DNA of 64,000 nucleotides from Karalla daura (lineage: Eukaryota; Chordata; Actinopteri; Chaetodontiformes; Leiognathidae), in the NCBI GenBank assembly GCA_029224185.1, contig CM055194.1, positions 23,741,674 through 23,805,673 of the forward strand. Direction: 5' to 3'. The first letter of the stretch is position 1; every line of letters starts with the position of its first letter. The notes under the pieces were generated by a model. It was given only the letters and a program-made list of their open reading frames with translations, did no database searches and had not been told where the DNA came from. The position numbers and the translations under genes were made by a program. This document shows positions 1 through 29,087 of this stretch, in pieces.

Positions 1-1904
1 ATAGATATCAAGCGTTTCCTTTGTGTTCTGTGCCGGGGCGCCCTGTTGGAGCGCACGTGTTGCCACTTTCCTGGTTTTGCATTAAACCTATGTGATACTC
101 AGACGAGATGCATTCACAGGAGGGTGAGGAAGGGGAGGGTGGGGGGGTGATTGGTGATGAACAGAGGAGAGAATGAGAAAATGCTGCAGGGAAGAAGCTA
201 AAAAGTCAGCGCTTTGGAACTCCAAACAGTGTTTTAGTTCACATCTAAACATTTCTGTAAGAACTGGTGACATGTACAACGGGGTCTTAAATATTGGTAG
301 TTGTTGCAAGGATGCAGTAAAGAGCTGCTAATATGCCAGGAAATTGTCTGCAGGGGAAAGAAGGTGTCAGATTGGAGGTTTTCACACATGTGGTGTAACG
401 GTGTGTGTGATTTAAGCTGATGCACGCACCAGCGATCACCTCTACTGGTGGCTGAACAGGAACGCTCCCTCCCACCAGCTCCTACTTCAGCTCCATTTCA
501 GTTGTTTGAGTGTTTCAGAACACACCCAGTCCAACTGAACGTCGCTGCAACGTGTCAGCCATGGAAAGAAGCGGCCGACGCAAAACTCACTATTTTAATT
601 TTAGATCCAAAGTAGAGCGTGTAATATAAGGCCAGCTCTGGGGAAACACCTGTTTGATACAGGCCGATATCAGGCAACAGGTGAGGCTCTGCAGCGGGGG
701 CATTCATTGGCCTCTTATTGGGTTAAGGCTGGAGCGGCAGCTCAGTGGAGCTGAGCCGCAGCTCTGTCCTCTCCCAGTCAGTCGCTCCTGCGTACAGGAG
801 AGTGTGGCCCACAGTCTGAGCGCTTGTCTCTCCCCAGCCCGGGAAGCGTCTCCGGTGGCTGGAGGTGAAGGAACTCTCTGTTTTCATCTCTGCGGTTGAA
901 CGGCGTTGTGAACAATAGCAGTTTGCAGAGTCATTGTCTCGGGCAGAGCTCGACAACCTTTCAGTTAGTCTCTCAGTCGTGTTGCAAACGTTGCATGCGT
1001 GTGTGTGTGTGTGTGCGTGCGTGCGTGCGTTTGTGTGTGTGTGTGTGTTGAAATTCCTGTGACGTCATCTTGCGTCAGTCTTCACGTCCGTCAGTGCTGA
1101 GGATGCAGGCTCACACATGTCACGCAAACACACGTTTGCACTGAGACTGACTCACTTTTCACAGCGTTACTTCTTTGGAAGCCTCTCTGGATTCTCTGGA
1201 TGCAGGATGTAGCTTTGAACTGTCGGGAATGCCAGCTCATCCTCATGGCGCCGCCTCCCAGATTGGGTTTTCTCCTCTCTTTGTTTCTCCTCACTGTTCT
1301 CTCGCCGTCTGCTTTGTTGATGCCGGGCTCAACAGTTCTGAAGGCGCTCGGTCGTCTGGCCCCCCACTCCCGACATGGCATCCTTTTATTTCCCAGATCG
1401 TATGAGAAAACACTGGAAAATTCCAGGAGGCTTGTAAGCAGCAAGCTGTCCCTGGCTCGCCCTCCTCCCTCTTGGCACCACATGAAGGCTTGTGCCTGTC
1501 AGGAGGTTCCTGGACCAGGTCGGCCTGTTTCTCTGGCTCGGGATCCTGGGTACAGGACGGGCCAGAACTTGGCTGCATAGATCACTTCCTTCTGACCCCA
1601 CAGCGAGAAAAGCCTGATTCCTCTTGTTTCTCAGGCCGTTCCTACAAAATAACTTCTGAATATTTGACATTTAAAGACAGTTAAAGACCATGACCTTAGC
1701 TGAAAACTAAATACTTATATTAATACTTATGCTTAATATTTCATTGTAATTATCAGGGGCCTTTTGTTTGCATATATAACTTAGCTTGTGTATGTGAGAT
1801 CTTTGTGATGAGCTAAGTGAAGGTCTCTTTTTGAATCCTAGTCCTATTTCCTCCAGGTATAGATCTAAAACATGCAGGTTTAGGTCAACTGGACACTTTC
1901 AACT

Positions 1905-2021
<117 letters not shown>

Positions 2022-2400
2022 CCCTGTGATGAAACGATTAAGATGATAATAATAATAACAGATTTTATTACACATGCGTATTCAACCTGCTCAAAGATGT
2101 ATTACATGTGTTAAGTTATGAAAAAGAAAGAGAACATAGTGAAATAAAAACTAAAAAGTAGAAGAATTAAAATAAATACACTACACAAATAACAGAACAG
2201 AATTAGAGTGGACATTGTGATAGATTGACTTGTGTTGCACATGTAGTCACTGTGAGTGAATGAGTCTGCCATGGCACAGAGGTCCAAACCATGAGAGCCA
2301 AACGTTTCCTTCACATCTTTGATCAGGAGGAGCAGAAACCCTGGGCTCTGACCTGTAAAAACCTCCCAGCTGTTCTGTAGGACATGTAGACAGACCGTAG

Positions 2401-2401
<1 letters not shown>

Positions 2402-2431
<30 letters not shown>

Positions 2432-2587
2432 CACATAGGCACAAAGTGGTCATCAATCAGAGCCTTTTGACTCCTTGGACAAGGTCACAAGCTGAACCCA
2501 GACAATAGAGGAGTCTGGGGTGGGGGTTTTAGTCAGCTGATCATAAGGATGGGCGGGCCACTTAACCATCTGTCCCAGAACCTCAAA

Positions 2588-2676
<89 letters not shown>
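2402..2676. repeat. Two (CA)n microsatellites
   Basis: A short CA run at 2402-2429 and a long one (about 87 bp) at 2590-2676 are separated by unique sequence. Confidence 0.97.
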
Positions 2677-2678
<2 letters not shown>

Positions 2679-5148
2679 AGAGCCACCAGTACAGCTTTGA
2701 GCTCACCTTCTCGGGTCATTTGCTGAGTTAGGCTGCGCAGCACTCTCATTTTGTGACACCTACTCTAGAAACATGCGCTGTGGGATTGCATTACCATGCA
2801 GAATACTGTGATTTGAAGCCCACACACGCTACACATGCTACACAACACTACATGCTCCACCACAGAGCTGTACTGAAAGGCTGAGGGGCAGTTTGCAACA
2901 TGTTTGAACCACAGAGAGGGTTTAAAGACTCATTATACACCATGGTTTTCTAGTAGACAGCATCAGACATGAAGTGTTAATAGCAACGTATATGAAATAC
3001 TGTGTAATATCTTTGAGCTGCAAAGTAATATCACTGAAAAGTGAGAGTTGTGGGAAAGCAACAGCTGTTTGCTTTGAGAGGTCTAAAGGAACAGGACGAC
3101 AAGATGGGGCGATGGGATGAGAAACAGGGGGCGGAATGTGAGAATAAGCAAAGAGACCACAGCAACAAACGTATGGCTGAGACAGAGGGGTTATCTGAGG
3201 TGTGTGTGCGTGTGTGTGTGTGTGTATGTTGGGGGGTGGGGGGGGGTAAGTGGGAGGCCAGGGTGACTTGTTTCCTGTCCTTGGAAAAGCAGCCCAGCTG
3301 GCAGTGTGTAGGTGGGGAAAGCCCTGTGCCCAGCCTGTGTGTGTTTATCTGTGTGTGTGAGAGAGAGAGAGAGGGTGTGTGTGTGCGTGCCTGGGGCTGC
3401 AGCTCGGCCCTGTCTCGAGGCAGGTTATTGGGTGTAACAGGATGTGGCTGAGGACTTCACTAGGTTGCTCTTACTTTGTTTTTGATAATGTAATAAGCTG
3501 TAACGTGAGCTGTAACGGGCAGGTCTGGGTGAAGGGATCTGCGTTCCTCTCGGTGGTGAGCTGCGTCCGAGGCGTCTGCAGATGGAGGGCCAGTGGAGCC
3601 AGTGACGTCACGTTGACATGTCGACTGTTGCTGACATTTCCAACACGCCAAAGAAAAGTCTGGAGCGAGAGAGAGAGCAGCCGGTGGCACCACGTGGTCC
3701 TAGAGGCATGTGGCTGCACAGACCGTCAGGTGGAGACAGCCACTGTAAAACTACAACAACAAAAACTGTGTTTCTCTCTTTGTGTGTGTATATATATGTG
3801 TGTGTGTGTATATATGTATATATATATAGTTTGAATATCAGTTTTAATTGAGCATTAAATTGAGAATATAAATGAACTGTAGCTTCTTGATTGAGCTAGA
3901 ATTTAGCTTCTTTAACAGGAATATTTCCTCTTTTCTTATCAAAGTGAATATATAAAAACGGTGTTTGACACAGAGCAGCACTGGAGTGATCAGTGGAGAA
4001 ATAATTGATAAATAGAATTCCAAATGAAGTGTTTTGCTGCTCTAACGTCTAGACGAGACAAGTCACTTCCTTATCGTTAAAGTGGAGGGTACTGAAAAAT
4101 AAACTCAAACTCAGGGAAACCGAAGATGATGTAATTTCTATTAGCTTTCAACTTAAAATAGATATTGTAATAATTAGTAGAGTGTAACAAACCCAGATAA
4201 GCCATGAGTGTTCAAAGCTGGTTTTCATGAGATCAACAGTGACTGAACAGTTACTCAGTCCACAGTCATTCATTTGGATGGTCGTCATACCTGAGCGGTT
4301 GCGTTGACATTTCACCGATAACCATAAAACCAACTCGCTCCTGTTCTCATGATGGAGAAAAGAGCCAGATTACTGTAAGTTACAATGATCATTTTAACGT
4401 ATCTGCATCAGGTCAAAGCCAGCATTGAACTGGAGCTCTGTGTTGCTGTTGCCTCAGCTTGTGATGACAGGAGGTTGGAAATGGTTAAAGCTGCGGTTGA
4501 TGTTTTGTTGTTGTGATGTGTAATTGCCATTCGACGGATGCAGTTTGCACCAAGTATTCCTGGTAGTCATGGTGCAAAGCTGTGGTGCGATAACGAGCGT
4601 TTCCGCTCCTTTAATAGTAAAGAAGCTGCCTTAGCGGACTGTGTGAATTACTGTTCTATTGAAAGTGAAGATAGGACCGTCAGACTTCCTTGAATGGAAG
4701 TTTCTGTGCTTATCGTATGGTCTGTGGCTTTACAACTATTAATGATACCGAGAGCAGCTGCTGCTCACCTCCTCAGTGTGGAGCTCAGGTCGAGAGATGC
4801 GTCTTCAGCCTTTTCTGTGACCTCTGCCTGGTCATAACCTCTCACTGTAGTACCGTAAAATGCCATCTCTGATTCACCTTACCAAGCCGTAAATGCATCA
4901 CCATTAACAGATGCCGAAGCGAGGCAGCCTGTGGGCGGCTCACGTCTTGTTCTATATTCTTCCGCTCCCGACTCTCAGAGCTGATAACCACCAGCTCACC
5001 ACAGCTGTGGAGCTGCCGCGCAGCTCTGCGGGCGTCACGCCGACTCACAGGGCCGAGTCCTCGCTGACGGCTCTGCCCCCCGCTCCTCAGCCGCACAGCT
5101 GTCACTATCCACACACCCAGACACGATGGCACATGCATGTGTGTGTAT

Positions 5149-5185
<37 letters not shown>

Positions 5186-5754
5186 CTTCTATATAGTAGT
5201 GCAAGGTTGCTCCAGACAAAGCAGGATTTTATCTCTACGATCTGGCTTCAGCATTCACAGCACAGCGGAAGAGGAGCATGTGAAAGGCAGGCAAACAGCA
5301 GGGTGGACAAATGGGCTGTCACATGGCCCGCTGTGTACATGTACACACACACACACACACAGGCATGCAACACACGTGATTTGTTGACCAGCTTTTCCAC
5401 GAAATTACGTTATTCTTAAGAAAATTTGATTCCCCGAAAGTCATTTTGAAAGAAACAATGGCGTTCAGAGAAAAACGGTCACATTCAGGTATTTTTTTAT
5501 TGCCATGCAGTGGAAAACAGAGTAATTGAGAGGGAGAGAGGGACTCTGTGTGTGTATGTGTGTGTGTGTTTGTAGCTGCACGGCCGTGTGGCTGGGCCTT
5601 GGAAGCAGCCAGATTAGCATCAGAGCAGTTGGAATCCAGGCCTTATCTCGGGCTGGCAGAGCGGTCCCAGTCCTCGGAGCAGGAGATGAAGCAGCTCGGG
5701 GTGCGAGGTCTGCTGCCTCTGTCACGCTCGGCTTCACAGCTGCTCCACAACGGA

Positions 5755-5809
5755 GCTGGAGTCGAGCACGTCTCGGTTAGCACGCCACCGAGACGTGCTC
5801 GACCTCAGC
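5755..5809. repeat. Perfect inverted repeat / hairpin
   Basis: The left arm at 5761-5776 (GTCGAGCACGTCTCGG) is exactly complementary to the right arm at 5788-5803, with an 11-nt loop. Allowing two mismatches, the arms extend to 22 bp (5755-5776 and 5788-5809). The stem is GC-rich and contains several CpGs. It is shorter than a normal pre-miRNA hairpin. I can assign no function. It may be the relic of a small palindromic element or a site with cruciform potential. Confidence 0.9.
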
Positions 5810-7046
5810 ACCCGCTGCTCTCTGCAGCCGTGCAGCTCTGATTTGATGGCCAGGCCTCGTATACTGTGTCTGCATATGTAGATGCAGGATCCCACAGACG
5901 TGAGTGCACCCCTCACATTTTTATTTGATATGTTACATCCTTTCACAGAACAACACTGCAGACATGAAACACTGATATGGCTAGTAGTGATCTAGGTGCA
6001 GCTTGTGTAGTGGTAGAGATTCACTGTCCTCTCACAATAACTCAACATACTGTTAAATTAGTTGTTTGGGGTTTTCATACTCATTCATACCAGACACTGT
6101 GTCAGGTGAAGGGTCTCAGCTGAGACCAACTTACAACTGTGCTAGTAACTGACTGAATCTAGTAGCTTTGAGTGCATTTTTACATAATTAAGGGCTAAAT
6201 TCTCCTAAATCAACTTTTATTTTCCAAACTCTTTAGTCCTCTTTAACAGTAAACTGAATATGTTTTGTTATTGTTGTCGGATAAAACAAGATCAGGTCGT
6301 CACTTGAGACTTTGAACAATAAATCAATATTTTTCACCATATCATTAACACTCTCTAGACCACACAACAATTGATAAACAGATAAAGGCTTTTGTTAATA
6401 AAGTATTTGCATTCCAATGTGTCAGATGCAGCAGCAGTTTGATCGATTGTAATGTAAAACTCACATTTGGAGAACAAATTGATCTAAAGTTATTATGACA
6501 GCTTACCACTTTAACTGTCAGTCCCTTGGAGATATACCTCCATATCTTCAAGTCACATAAAGTCCTTTTAAAACCCTAAACTGCTTTCTCAGGGCGTAGC
6601 AGAGCTCCTCTGCTCCTTGTCCGATGTTTTCTGCAGGAAACAAAGAAAAAAGCACACAGTGTGTGTTGTTTTTTCCATGGTGAAGTACATGTGTCTATGA
6701 GCTTATCTGCCTGTTTCCACAGCTATGCTTCCGTGGAATGATGCCTCTGGTGACAGTGTCCCTTTTCCGGGCCTTGTTTACTCATTTATTTAGAAAAGAA
6801 AGAAGGGGTTGAGTCATATCAATGTGGAGGAGGAAGACAGACACGCAGGTCCTGGGCTAGTCAGCTAGCTAGTTAGTTAGTTAGATAGATGGATAGATAG
6901 ACGCAGAAAAAGAAACTAAAGAGAAAGTGGTAGTAATATTTTACATGGACTCTCACTCCACCTCTACCTCTCTGTCACCCTGGATCATCTGCCAGGCATG
7001 CAAATGTTGGAAAGCTTGCTTTTCATGCCTGAGCTTGCCCTCTGAA

Positions 7047-7048
<2 letters not shown>

Positions 7049-7100
<52 letters not shown>
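7049..7100. repeat. (CA)n microsatellite
   Basis: An uninterrupted 52-bp CA run. Confidence 0.97.
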
Positions 7101-7102
<2 letters not shown>

Positions 7103-7725
7103 TAGAGAAAGGTAAAGTTAGGGAGAAGACACTGATAGGCAGAGAGCTGCACCCAAGTGAAAACTCCCTCCCTCTCTCACCGTCTGACACACAAACATTG
7201 TACGTCAGCTGATAGAAATACACACGTATGTGTGTCAGTCGGGCTGTTGTTTACCAGGCCTCATTCCTCCCGCTGTACTGTCACGTCAGCTCCAGGAGCT
7301 CCAGGTCTCCTTGTCCTCTCACGCCTGTGAAACATTCTCAGCTGAACTATAAGTAATGACCAACAGGCTGTTCTGTGCCCGGCTCCGCTCAGCTCCACAG
7401 CTTTTATCAGTGGCAGCACTGATCAGATCATGAGTAATCATTTACCCCCTCTCCCTCCCTTTTTATTAACTCATTTTGGTAATGTTTTTTGAAGAAACAT
7501 TTGTTTCTAAGGGCTGTTAAGTGAATAAGTTCACATTCATGTTATGAGAGAGTTCATGGAGTAAACTGTTGAAAGAAGAATTTAACTGGATATTTGGATT
7601 AAGGTGATGACTACAGAGGTTAATTCACAAGTGAACAGCTGTCTATCTAGTTATCTGTCTCTCTTGTCTTTCTGTCCATGATGCTTAAAATGAGCAACAA
7701 GAACACATGCCGTCGATTGGAGTCT

Positions 7726-7758
7726 GTTGCCCATAGCAACGCCTTAGCAACGGTTGCC
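7726..7758. promoter_or_regulatory. Cluster of RFX X-box-like half sites
   Basis: Positions 7726-7740 read GTTGCCCATAGCAAC, a match to the palindromic RFX X-box (GTNRCC, 0-3 nt, RGYAAC). Only 5 bp further on are AGCAAC (7746-7751) and, after one base, GTTGCC (7753-7758). Four half sites in 33 bp are unlikely to arise by chance. RFX binding is inferred from the motif only. The target is probably sbno2, whose first recognised exon starts 1.4 kb downstream, but this is not shown. Confidence 0.5.
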
Positions 7759-8825
7759 GGAACACTCTCCTCATTAGTTTCACCAGCTACTTTGATTTCC
7801 TTTTAAAACATTTTTTAATACTTCTGATTTCTGTTTGCTTGGGTTTTGTCTTTTCATTGAAAGACTGTCAAATGAGACTGCAACACGAGTGTAAAAGGCA
7901 GTGAACATGCACACACTTCACTCTGACACTCAGAACACTGTAGAGTCTCTAACTGAGCTTCACATGCCTGTTTTTAGACACTATGTCCAAGTCAGCACAG
8001 ATGACCCAAAGTCTCAGAGCACTTCTGACCTATGGTGGGCCAGAGCTTCACATTCAAAGCCCTGGTGACAGGATGCAAACCAGCCCTATCTGACATCTGC
8101 GTGCATTATCACATTTCCTAAAATATTGAACACTTCAAAATACAACTGCTGAGTAAGCATATATCACTCAGGGCTGCTCAGCGTTCCCGGAGGAGGATTT
8201 AGGTAGAAGTCGGGGATGTGGGAACTTCGACACATGATTCACCTATAAATATAGACACATGCAACCCCGCACCCTGCACCCTGCACCCTGCACGCATCTA
8301 CACTCAGAGGACACAATGAAATGGAAACATCCATATTTAGATTTCCTAAAAGGTTCAGCCGGTCCCTGTCGACCACACTCTCTCTCCCTCCACCGTCATC
8401 CTCCCTTCATCCCCATCTTCTCACCTCGTCCATGTTTATATGGTAGGAGGGGGGGGGGGGGGGCAGGAGTGGGGGATGCCTGTGAGAGGCTAGTTAAAGA
8501 GCATGGCATGCTAATGGCTCGGGAAGGATATGAATAGAGGGGGCGACTGGAAGGCAGCCATGTCTGAAATGACACACACACACACATACACACACACTCT
8601 CACACACTCACACACAAGTACTGTGATTATGGCCGCCCCCAGGCCCTGTACTCGCTCTGCTCCATCTGGGTGTGATTAGTTTGGTTCAGGCTGCTCCTGT
8701 TACGGCTGATAGAGGGAGAGCTGCGTTGGCTCAGGTCCATCTTTATTGTCTGCTTCACACCTCGTCTCTCCAGGCGATAAAGTCGATAAAGCAATGTTGG
8801 GAAATGGATCACCTTAAAATGTATT

Positions 8826-9083
8826 AAAAGGACTTCTGAGGTTTTTAATTCAGTTGGTATTCAAGCACATTCCAAATAGTATGACCTTAAAAAGTCTGTT
8901 GTATTAATGGTGAATAGTTTGGAGTCAGAGTCACTTGTGACTAAGAGTTTATTTGAACAAACTTAACCTTTGGTTGAATTCATTCTTTGGAGCTTTGTTC
9001 CTTCCCAACTGATCTTCAGCCTGTTCTATGCTTGCCTGTTCTGTGAGTTAGAGATGTGTTGCTGGTTACAGCTTGAACTGTGT
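8826..9083 (+). repeat. Dispersed repeat, copy 1 of 3
   Basis: This about 260-bp segment aligns by eye, in the same orientation, with 31789-32075 and in part with 63269-63405. Shared blocks include TTCTGAGGT, GTTGGTATT, CAGAGTCACTTGT and TTTGTTCCTTCCCA. It ends about 60 bp before the first recognised sbno2 exon. I do not recognise the family; it has no open reading frame and no evident terminal repeats. Confidence 0.6.
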
Positions 9084-9142
9084 TGTGCACTGTGTGTGTG
9101 AGGTTGGACATTCACGCCTCTCCTCTCATTCTCTGCCTCCAG

Positions 9143-25250
<16,108 letters not shown>

Positions 25251-25452
25251 GTCAGTACGGCCGCCCCCCACCCAGACACAGCGCCGTGTATTTCAAAAGA
25301 AGGAAATGAAATGTTTTCGCTCCTTTTCCTTGTTTTGTAGCTCACACACTCCTGTGAGGACGTGCACGCTGAGCCGTAGGAAAGTGGCAGGAAGCGTGAA
25401 GTGTGTTGTTCAGTTTGACATCTGCTCCACTTCCTGCCCGTACAGTTCATCA

Positions 25453-25494
25453 AGACACTGAAGAAAAGCCTCCATTGTCTTTTCTTCAGTGTCT
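25453..25494. repeat. Perfect 16-bp inverted repeat near the assembly gap
   Basis: AGACACTGAAGAAAAG at 25453-25468 is exactly complementary to 25479-25494, with a 10-nt loop. It lies in the last visible sbno2 intron, 134 bp before the N block. Confidence 0.9.
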
Positions 25495-25628
25495 CATGAT
25501 ATAAACTGTATACATAAACTGTATTGATACTTGAAGTCTCGGCTTCACAGCAATAGAGGAGTGTGTGAATACACAATGATGAGGTAATGAGGCTAATCAC
25601 TTAATGTCACATATCCTCACTCCCCATC

Positions 25629-25728
25629 NNNNNNNNNNNNNNNNNNNNNNNNNNNNNNNNNNNNNNNNNNNNNNNNNNNNNNNNNNNNNNNNNNNNNNNN
25701 NNNNNNNNNNNNNNNNNNNNNNNNNNNN
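25629..25728. other. Assembly gap (100 N)
   Basis: Exactly 100 N, the usual placeholder for a gap of unknown size. The last sbno2 coding exon(s), roughly 130-150 residues by comparison with human, are expected here. The first bases after the gap read in one frame PSLTFES then stop (25729-25752). This could be the very end of the coding region, but I have no independent support for it. Confidence 0.97.
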
Positions 25729-27865
25729 CCCTCCTTGACTTTTGAAAGCTGACGATAACTCAGTGTAGTGACTCCTGGTTTGACTTAATCTTTGGAATTT
25801 CTCAGGAAAGTCTCGAGTGCGTTGTTGTTGTTGTTGTTGTTCTCCTCGCTGTTGTTTTCCTGTTTTTTTTGTTTTGTTTTGTTTTTTTCTCAACCAACAC
25901 GGACGTGACGGTTTAGTTTGGATCGTCCGGGGGAGAAAATAAGAAAAGAAAGGAGAGGAGCGGCTTGAGAAAGCTGCGGGGGGAGCGGCTGGAGGCTCCT
26001 GGAGGCCGAGCTGAGACGTCCTCCGTCTCTGGGGACGAGGAGGACGAGCTCGGGACGCGGTCCACTTCAAAAAGCAATAAAACCACGTTCTACAGCTGTT
26101 GATGTACTGTTTACGCTCCACAGGCAGAGCTCCAGCTCACCTCCTGCATGGTTCCAACCTGCTTCACACGTCTCCTCCTCCTCCCCCCTCCTCCTCCTCC
26201 TCCCCCCTCTCTCCCCCCCCCCCCCCCCCCCCCCCTCTTAGTTCAACAGATTCTGAAAGCATACGACCTTTGTATAGTAAGTTTTCACGGGATGGGCGCA
26301 ACGCGCCCTTGATGTTTTAGTCAACGTTATTATAAAAGTTCTTGTTATTTATATTTAAGGGATATTTAGATTTTAGACATGTTATCCTGCTTATTTAGAA
26401 TAGTCAAAACGAAATGTTTGGTCAGGGAAGTTTCTAGTTTTCAAGATTACTATAAAACAAAAAAAAAATCTATTATTATTATTATTATAACCTGCCACCA
26501 AATACGATTGCACTGTTCTGTACTGCTGTACAGTGTCTGGATTTATTTCTGCTCGTTTTTTTCAGTTTTTGCTTCTCAAGTAGAATTGTTTCTCCGACTC
26601 GTCGACCTTTTGGGAAGCGAAGGGCCTCGGGTTCGCAGAGATACCAAAGTGTTCCACAGACACCCCGACAGTTATCCCGACTTTAATCAATCTCAGGAAG
26701 AAAAACCTACAAGAGGTGTAACCAACGGGGCGTTCGCAGAAATATATCACCCCCCCCACCCCCCCCCCCTCTAACAGTGGTGAAACTAACCAGTACATGT
26801 GCTATTTTTATGTTTATTTTCTTAACTGTGCTGTGACTCTTGCTGTATTTATGTTTTTAGACTTAATGTGATGGGATGTGTCGTCTGTCCTTGTGAACAT
26901 GTCGGTGATTTATTTTCTTTTTTTTTTAATGTTTATGCCTTCTTAGGGCAAAGATCAAAGGCTGTTTCTTATTTTAAGAAACTTTTTTTTTTTTTTTGCA
27001 TTTGCTGGACGTCGATAAAAAGCTGACAGGTTTCTTTTTGCTTTTGTTTGTTTGAGTCGATTCGCACCCAAGTTTAATACCGAAACGTGCAGTTGATATC
27101 TGCCCTCCTCCCTCAGAGTAACAGACTAGTCTCTCCTTCTGCTCCTGTCAGGCGGCAGCATCCTCCTCCTCCTCCTCCTCCTCCTCCTCCTCCTCCTCTT
27201 CGTCTTGTTTTTGCTAGAGCGCGGCGCCTCAGTCTGTTTTGCTTCTGATATTCCACATCAGGCACATTCCGAGTCTGCAGAAGGTTTGCCTTTGATTTAA
27301 GCTCTATGCATCTGAGGGATACGGAATACAAAAAGCTTTTTCTCCTCCATTGGTTGCCGTAGTTTTAGGCCTTTCATCAGTTGTTATCATTTTGCACTAA
27401 GAATGGCATAATCAAGTTACTGTTCTCCTCGTTGGTTATGATTGAGCGTTGCAAGCTTGTTGTGTTCCCCGACCCCGCTGAACAGCTCTGTGTATACTGT
27501 AACCATCTTCTTCTCGTTTCTCCACCGTTTTTTGCATATTATATGTTATCAATGTTATCACTCTCGAAATAATTTATTGCTAACAAAAAAATGAAACAAA
27601 AAACATGCTACTGATTGTATGTATTTTTAAACAAAGCCTATTTTTTCTGTAAAAAAAAACAAAAAAAGAAACTGTGTTCAGCACTTTTATTCTGGGTTGT
27701 GCTTTTGTTTTCTATATATTTATAATTTAGATCCAAATGTATATATTGTAAAATTTGTGCCTTTCGACTAATTCTTTAAAAAGGTTTTCTACTCATTTAA
27801 GGAAGGACTATATGAAATTGCAATCTTAACTTTGTAAACAAATAAAAACTTGAAGATTGCTGAAC
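25729..27865 (+). other. sbno2: sbno2 3' UTR with poly(A) signals
   Basis: No coding resemblance is seen. The region has U-rich and AU-rich blocks typical of a long 3' UTR, a 70-bp pyrimidine tract ending in 23 consecutive C (26213-26235), and a (CCT)n tract near 27162-27196. AATAAA occurs at 26076-26081 (possible proximal site) and 27841-27846. The latter is followed within about 30 bp by a GU-rich element (GTGTGTTTTTGTT), so it is the likely main 3' end. The 5' boundary is uncertain because of the gap. Confidence 0.7.
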
Positions 27866-28842
27866 CGGAGTGTGTTTTTGTTCCCCCATCCTGTCATTCA
27901 CTGTGACAAAAACAGGCGTTATTTCTACTTTATTCTACTTCATCCAGTTCTACGCCTACGTGTTACTACATTCATACAGTTACGTTCTACAAGTCCAGAT
28001 TAATGCAATAACAACCAGATGATAAGTGGTGATGTATTATAAAAAGAAAAAAGTTAGAAGTGGAGTAGATAGAGTCGTTTATCAGAACAGCCAAGCAGCT
28101 TTACAACCTCATTACACACCTGTGAGGAATGTTCAGGTGGTAGGTTCAGACTGTCGACACAGATCGTAGTTTTATTACTCAGAGTACAGCACAACTGTGT
28201 GATATAAACCTCTCATCCTGGATATTTATTTAACAAAAGCTGCCTCTTTAATCTGTATTCTGCTACAAGTTATCAGAACAAAATCAATCAAATAGTGCTG
28301 AATAACACAAACACAGGAAAACCATTCAAATTCATTTCACACCAAATGTGTTTGCAAGATACACACAGAGCATGTTCATAGATACAGAAGATACAGAAGT
28401 AGTAGTATGTTGATGCTAGCGTCTCTACTTTTAAATTACTCATAGAGTAGGAATAACTTGTGGACTTGAGAGAAATATGGTAATCTACATCTGAACAGTC
28501 TGAAAATGAATGAAAATCTTAATTTCAGCTTTTAAAAACAAATTTGGTTTAAAAAGTATTTTATCACAATTATCCCCCACATTCATTCATAACCAGTTGT
28601 ACTGGTACCAGTTGTACTGACACCGTGTGGACTGGGTAGAAATCTCAACAGACTGAAAACGTGTGAAAATCTAACTTTTAATTTCAGGAAACATCAAAGT
28701 TTTGCATTTACTCATAATTACTGTGGGACCTGTTATCTCAACCGATACAGAAAGGACAGAGAGACCTGGGAGGAGGAGGAGGAGGAGGAGGAGGAGGAGG
28801 ACGCTTCTGATAAAGCAGCGCCTTCCTGTGACAAGGACGTGA

Positions 28843-29087
28843 TGACGTCACGAAACTCACCTGCACGTTGAGTCCAGCGCCCCGCCCCCTCCCTCCCTCT
28901 TCCTCCCTTACCTCCCTTTTTCTCCTCTCTACCTGTGTTGGTTGGGAGGAAGATTATTTAGGGAGAAACTTCTCCAGCCGTGTGGACCTGAGCTCTGAGC
29001 TCCTCGCAGTTGACGCAGAGTTTGGGATTAATTGACCTGAAGTTTGGACGAAAAGAACGAGGAAGGAGCAGAGACACCACGGTACAG
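28843..29087 (+). promoter_or_regulatory. Putative promoter and non-coding first exon, possibly of tjp3
   Basis: A full CRE, TGACGTCA, is at 28843-28850, followed by C-rich DNA (GCCCCGCCCCCT) and a TATTTA at 28955-28960. Transcribed sequence could begin near 28985 and end at 29087 with a good donor (TACAG|gtgcgt). A strong acceptor lies at 34270 upstream of the tjp3 ATG (CTCTCCTCTCCCCAG), so splicing 29087 to 34271 would give a conventional 5' UTR. This is inference; no transcript was examined. Confidence 0.4.

Noticed and set aside
1200..1580. Open frame of 126 codons in the upstream region
   Set aside because: No family resemblance and no splice or start context; the overlapping frames on both strands are just as open.
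4911..5387. GC-rich frame beginning MPKRGSLWAAHVLFYILPLP with a signal-peptide-like start
   Set aside because: It runs into a GT microsatellite and has no recognisable domain; likely chance.
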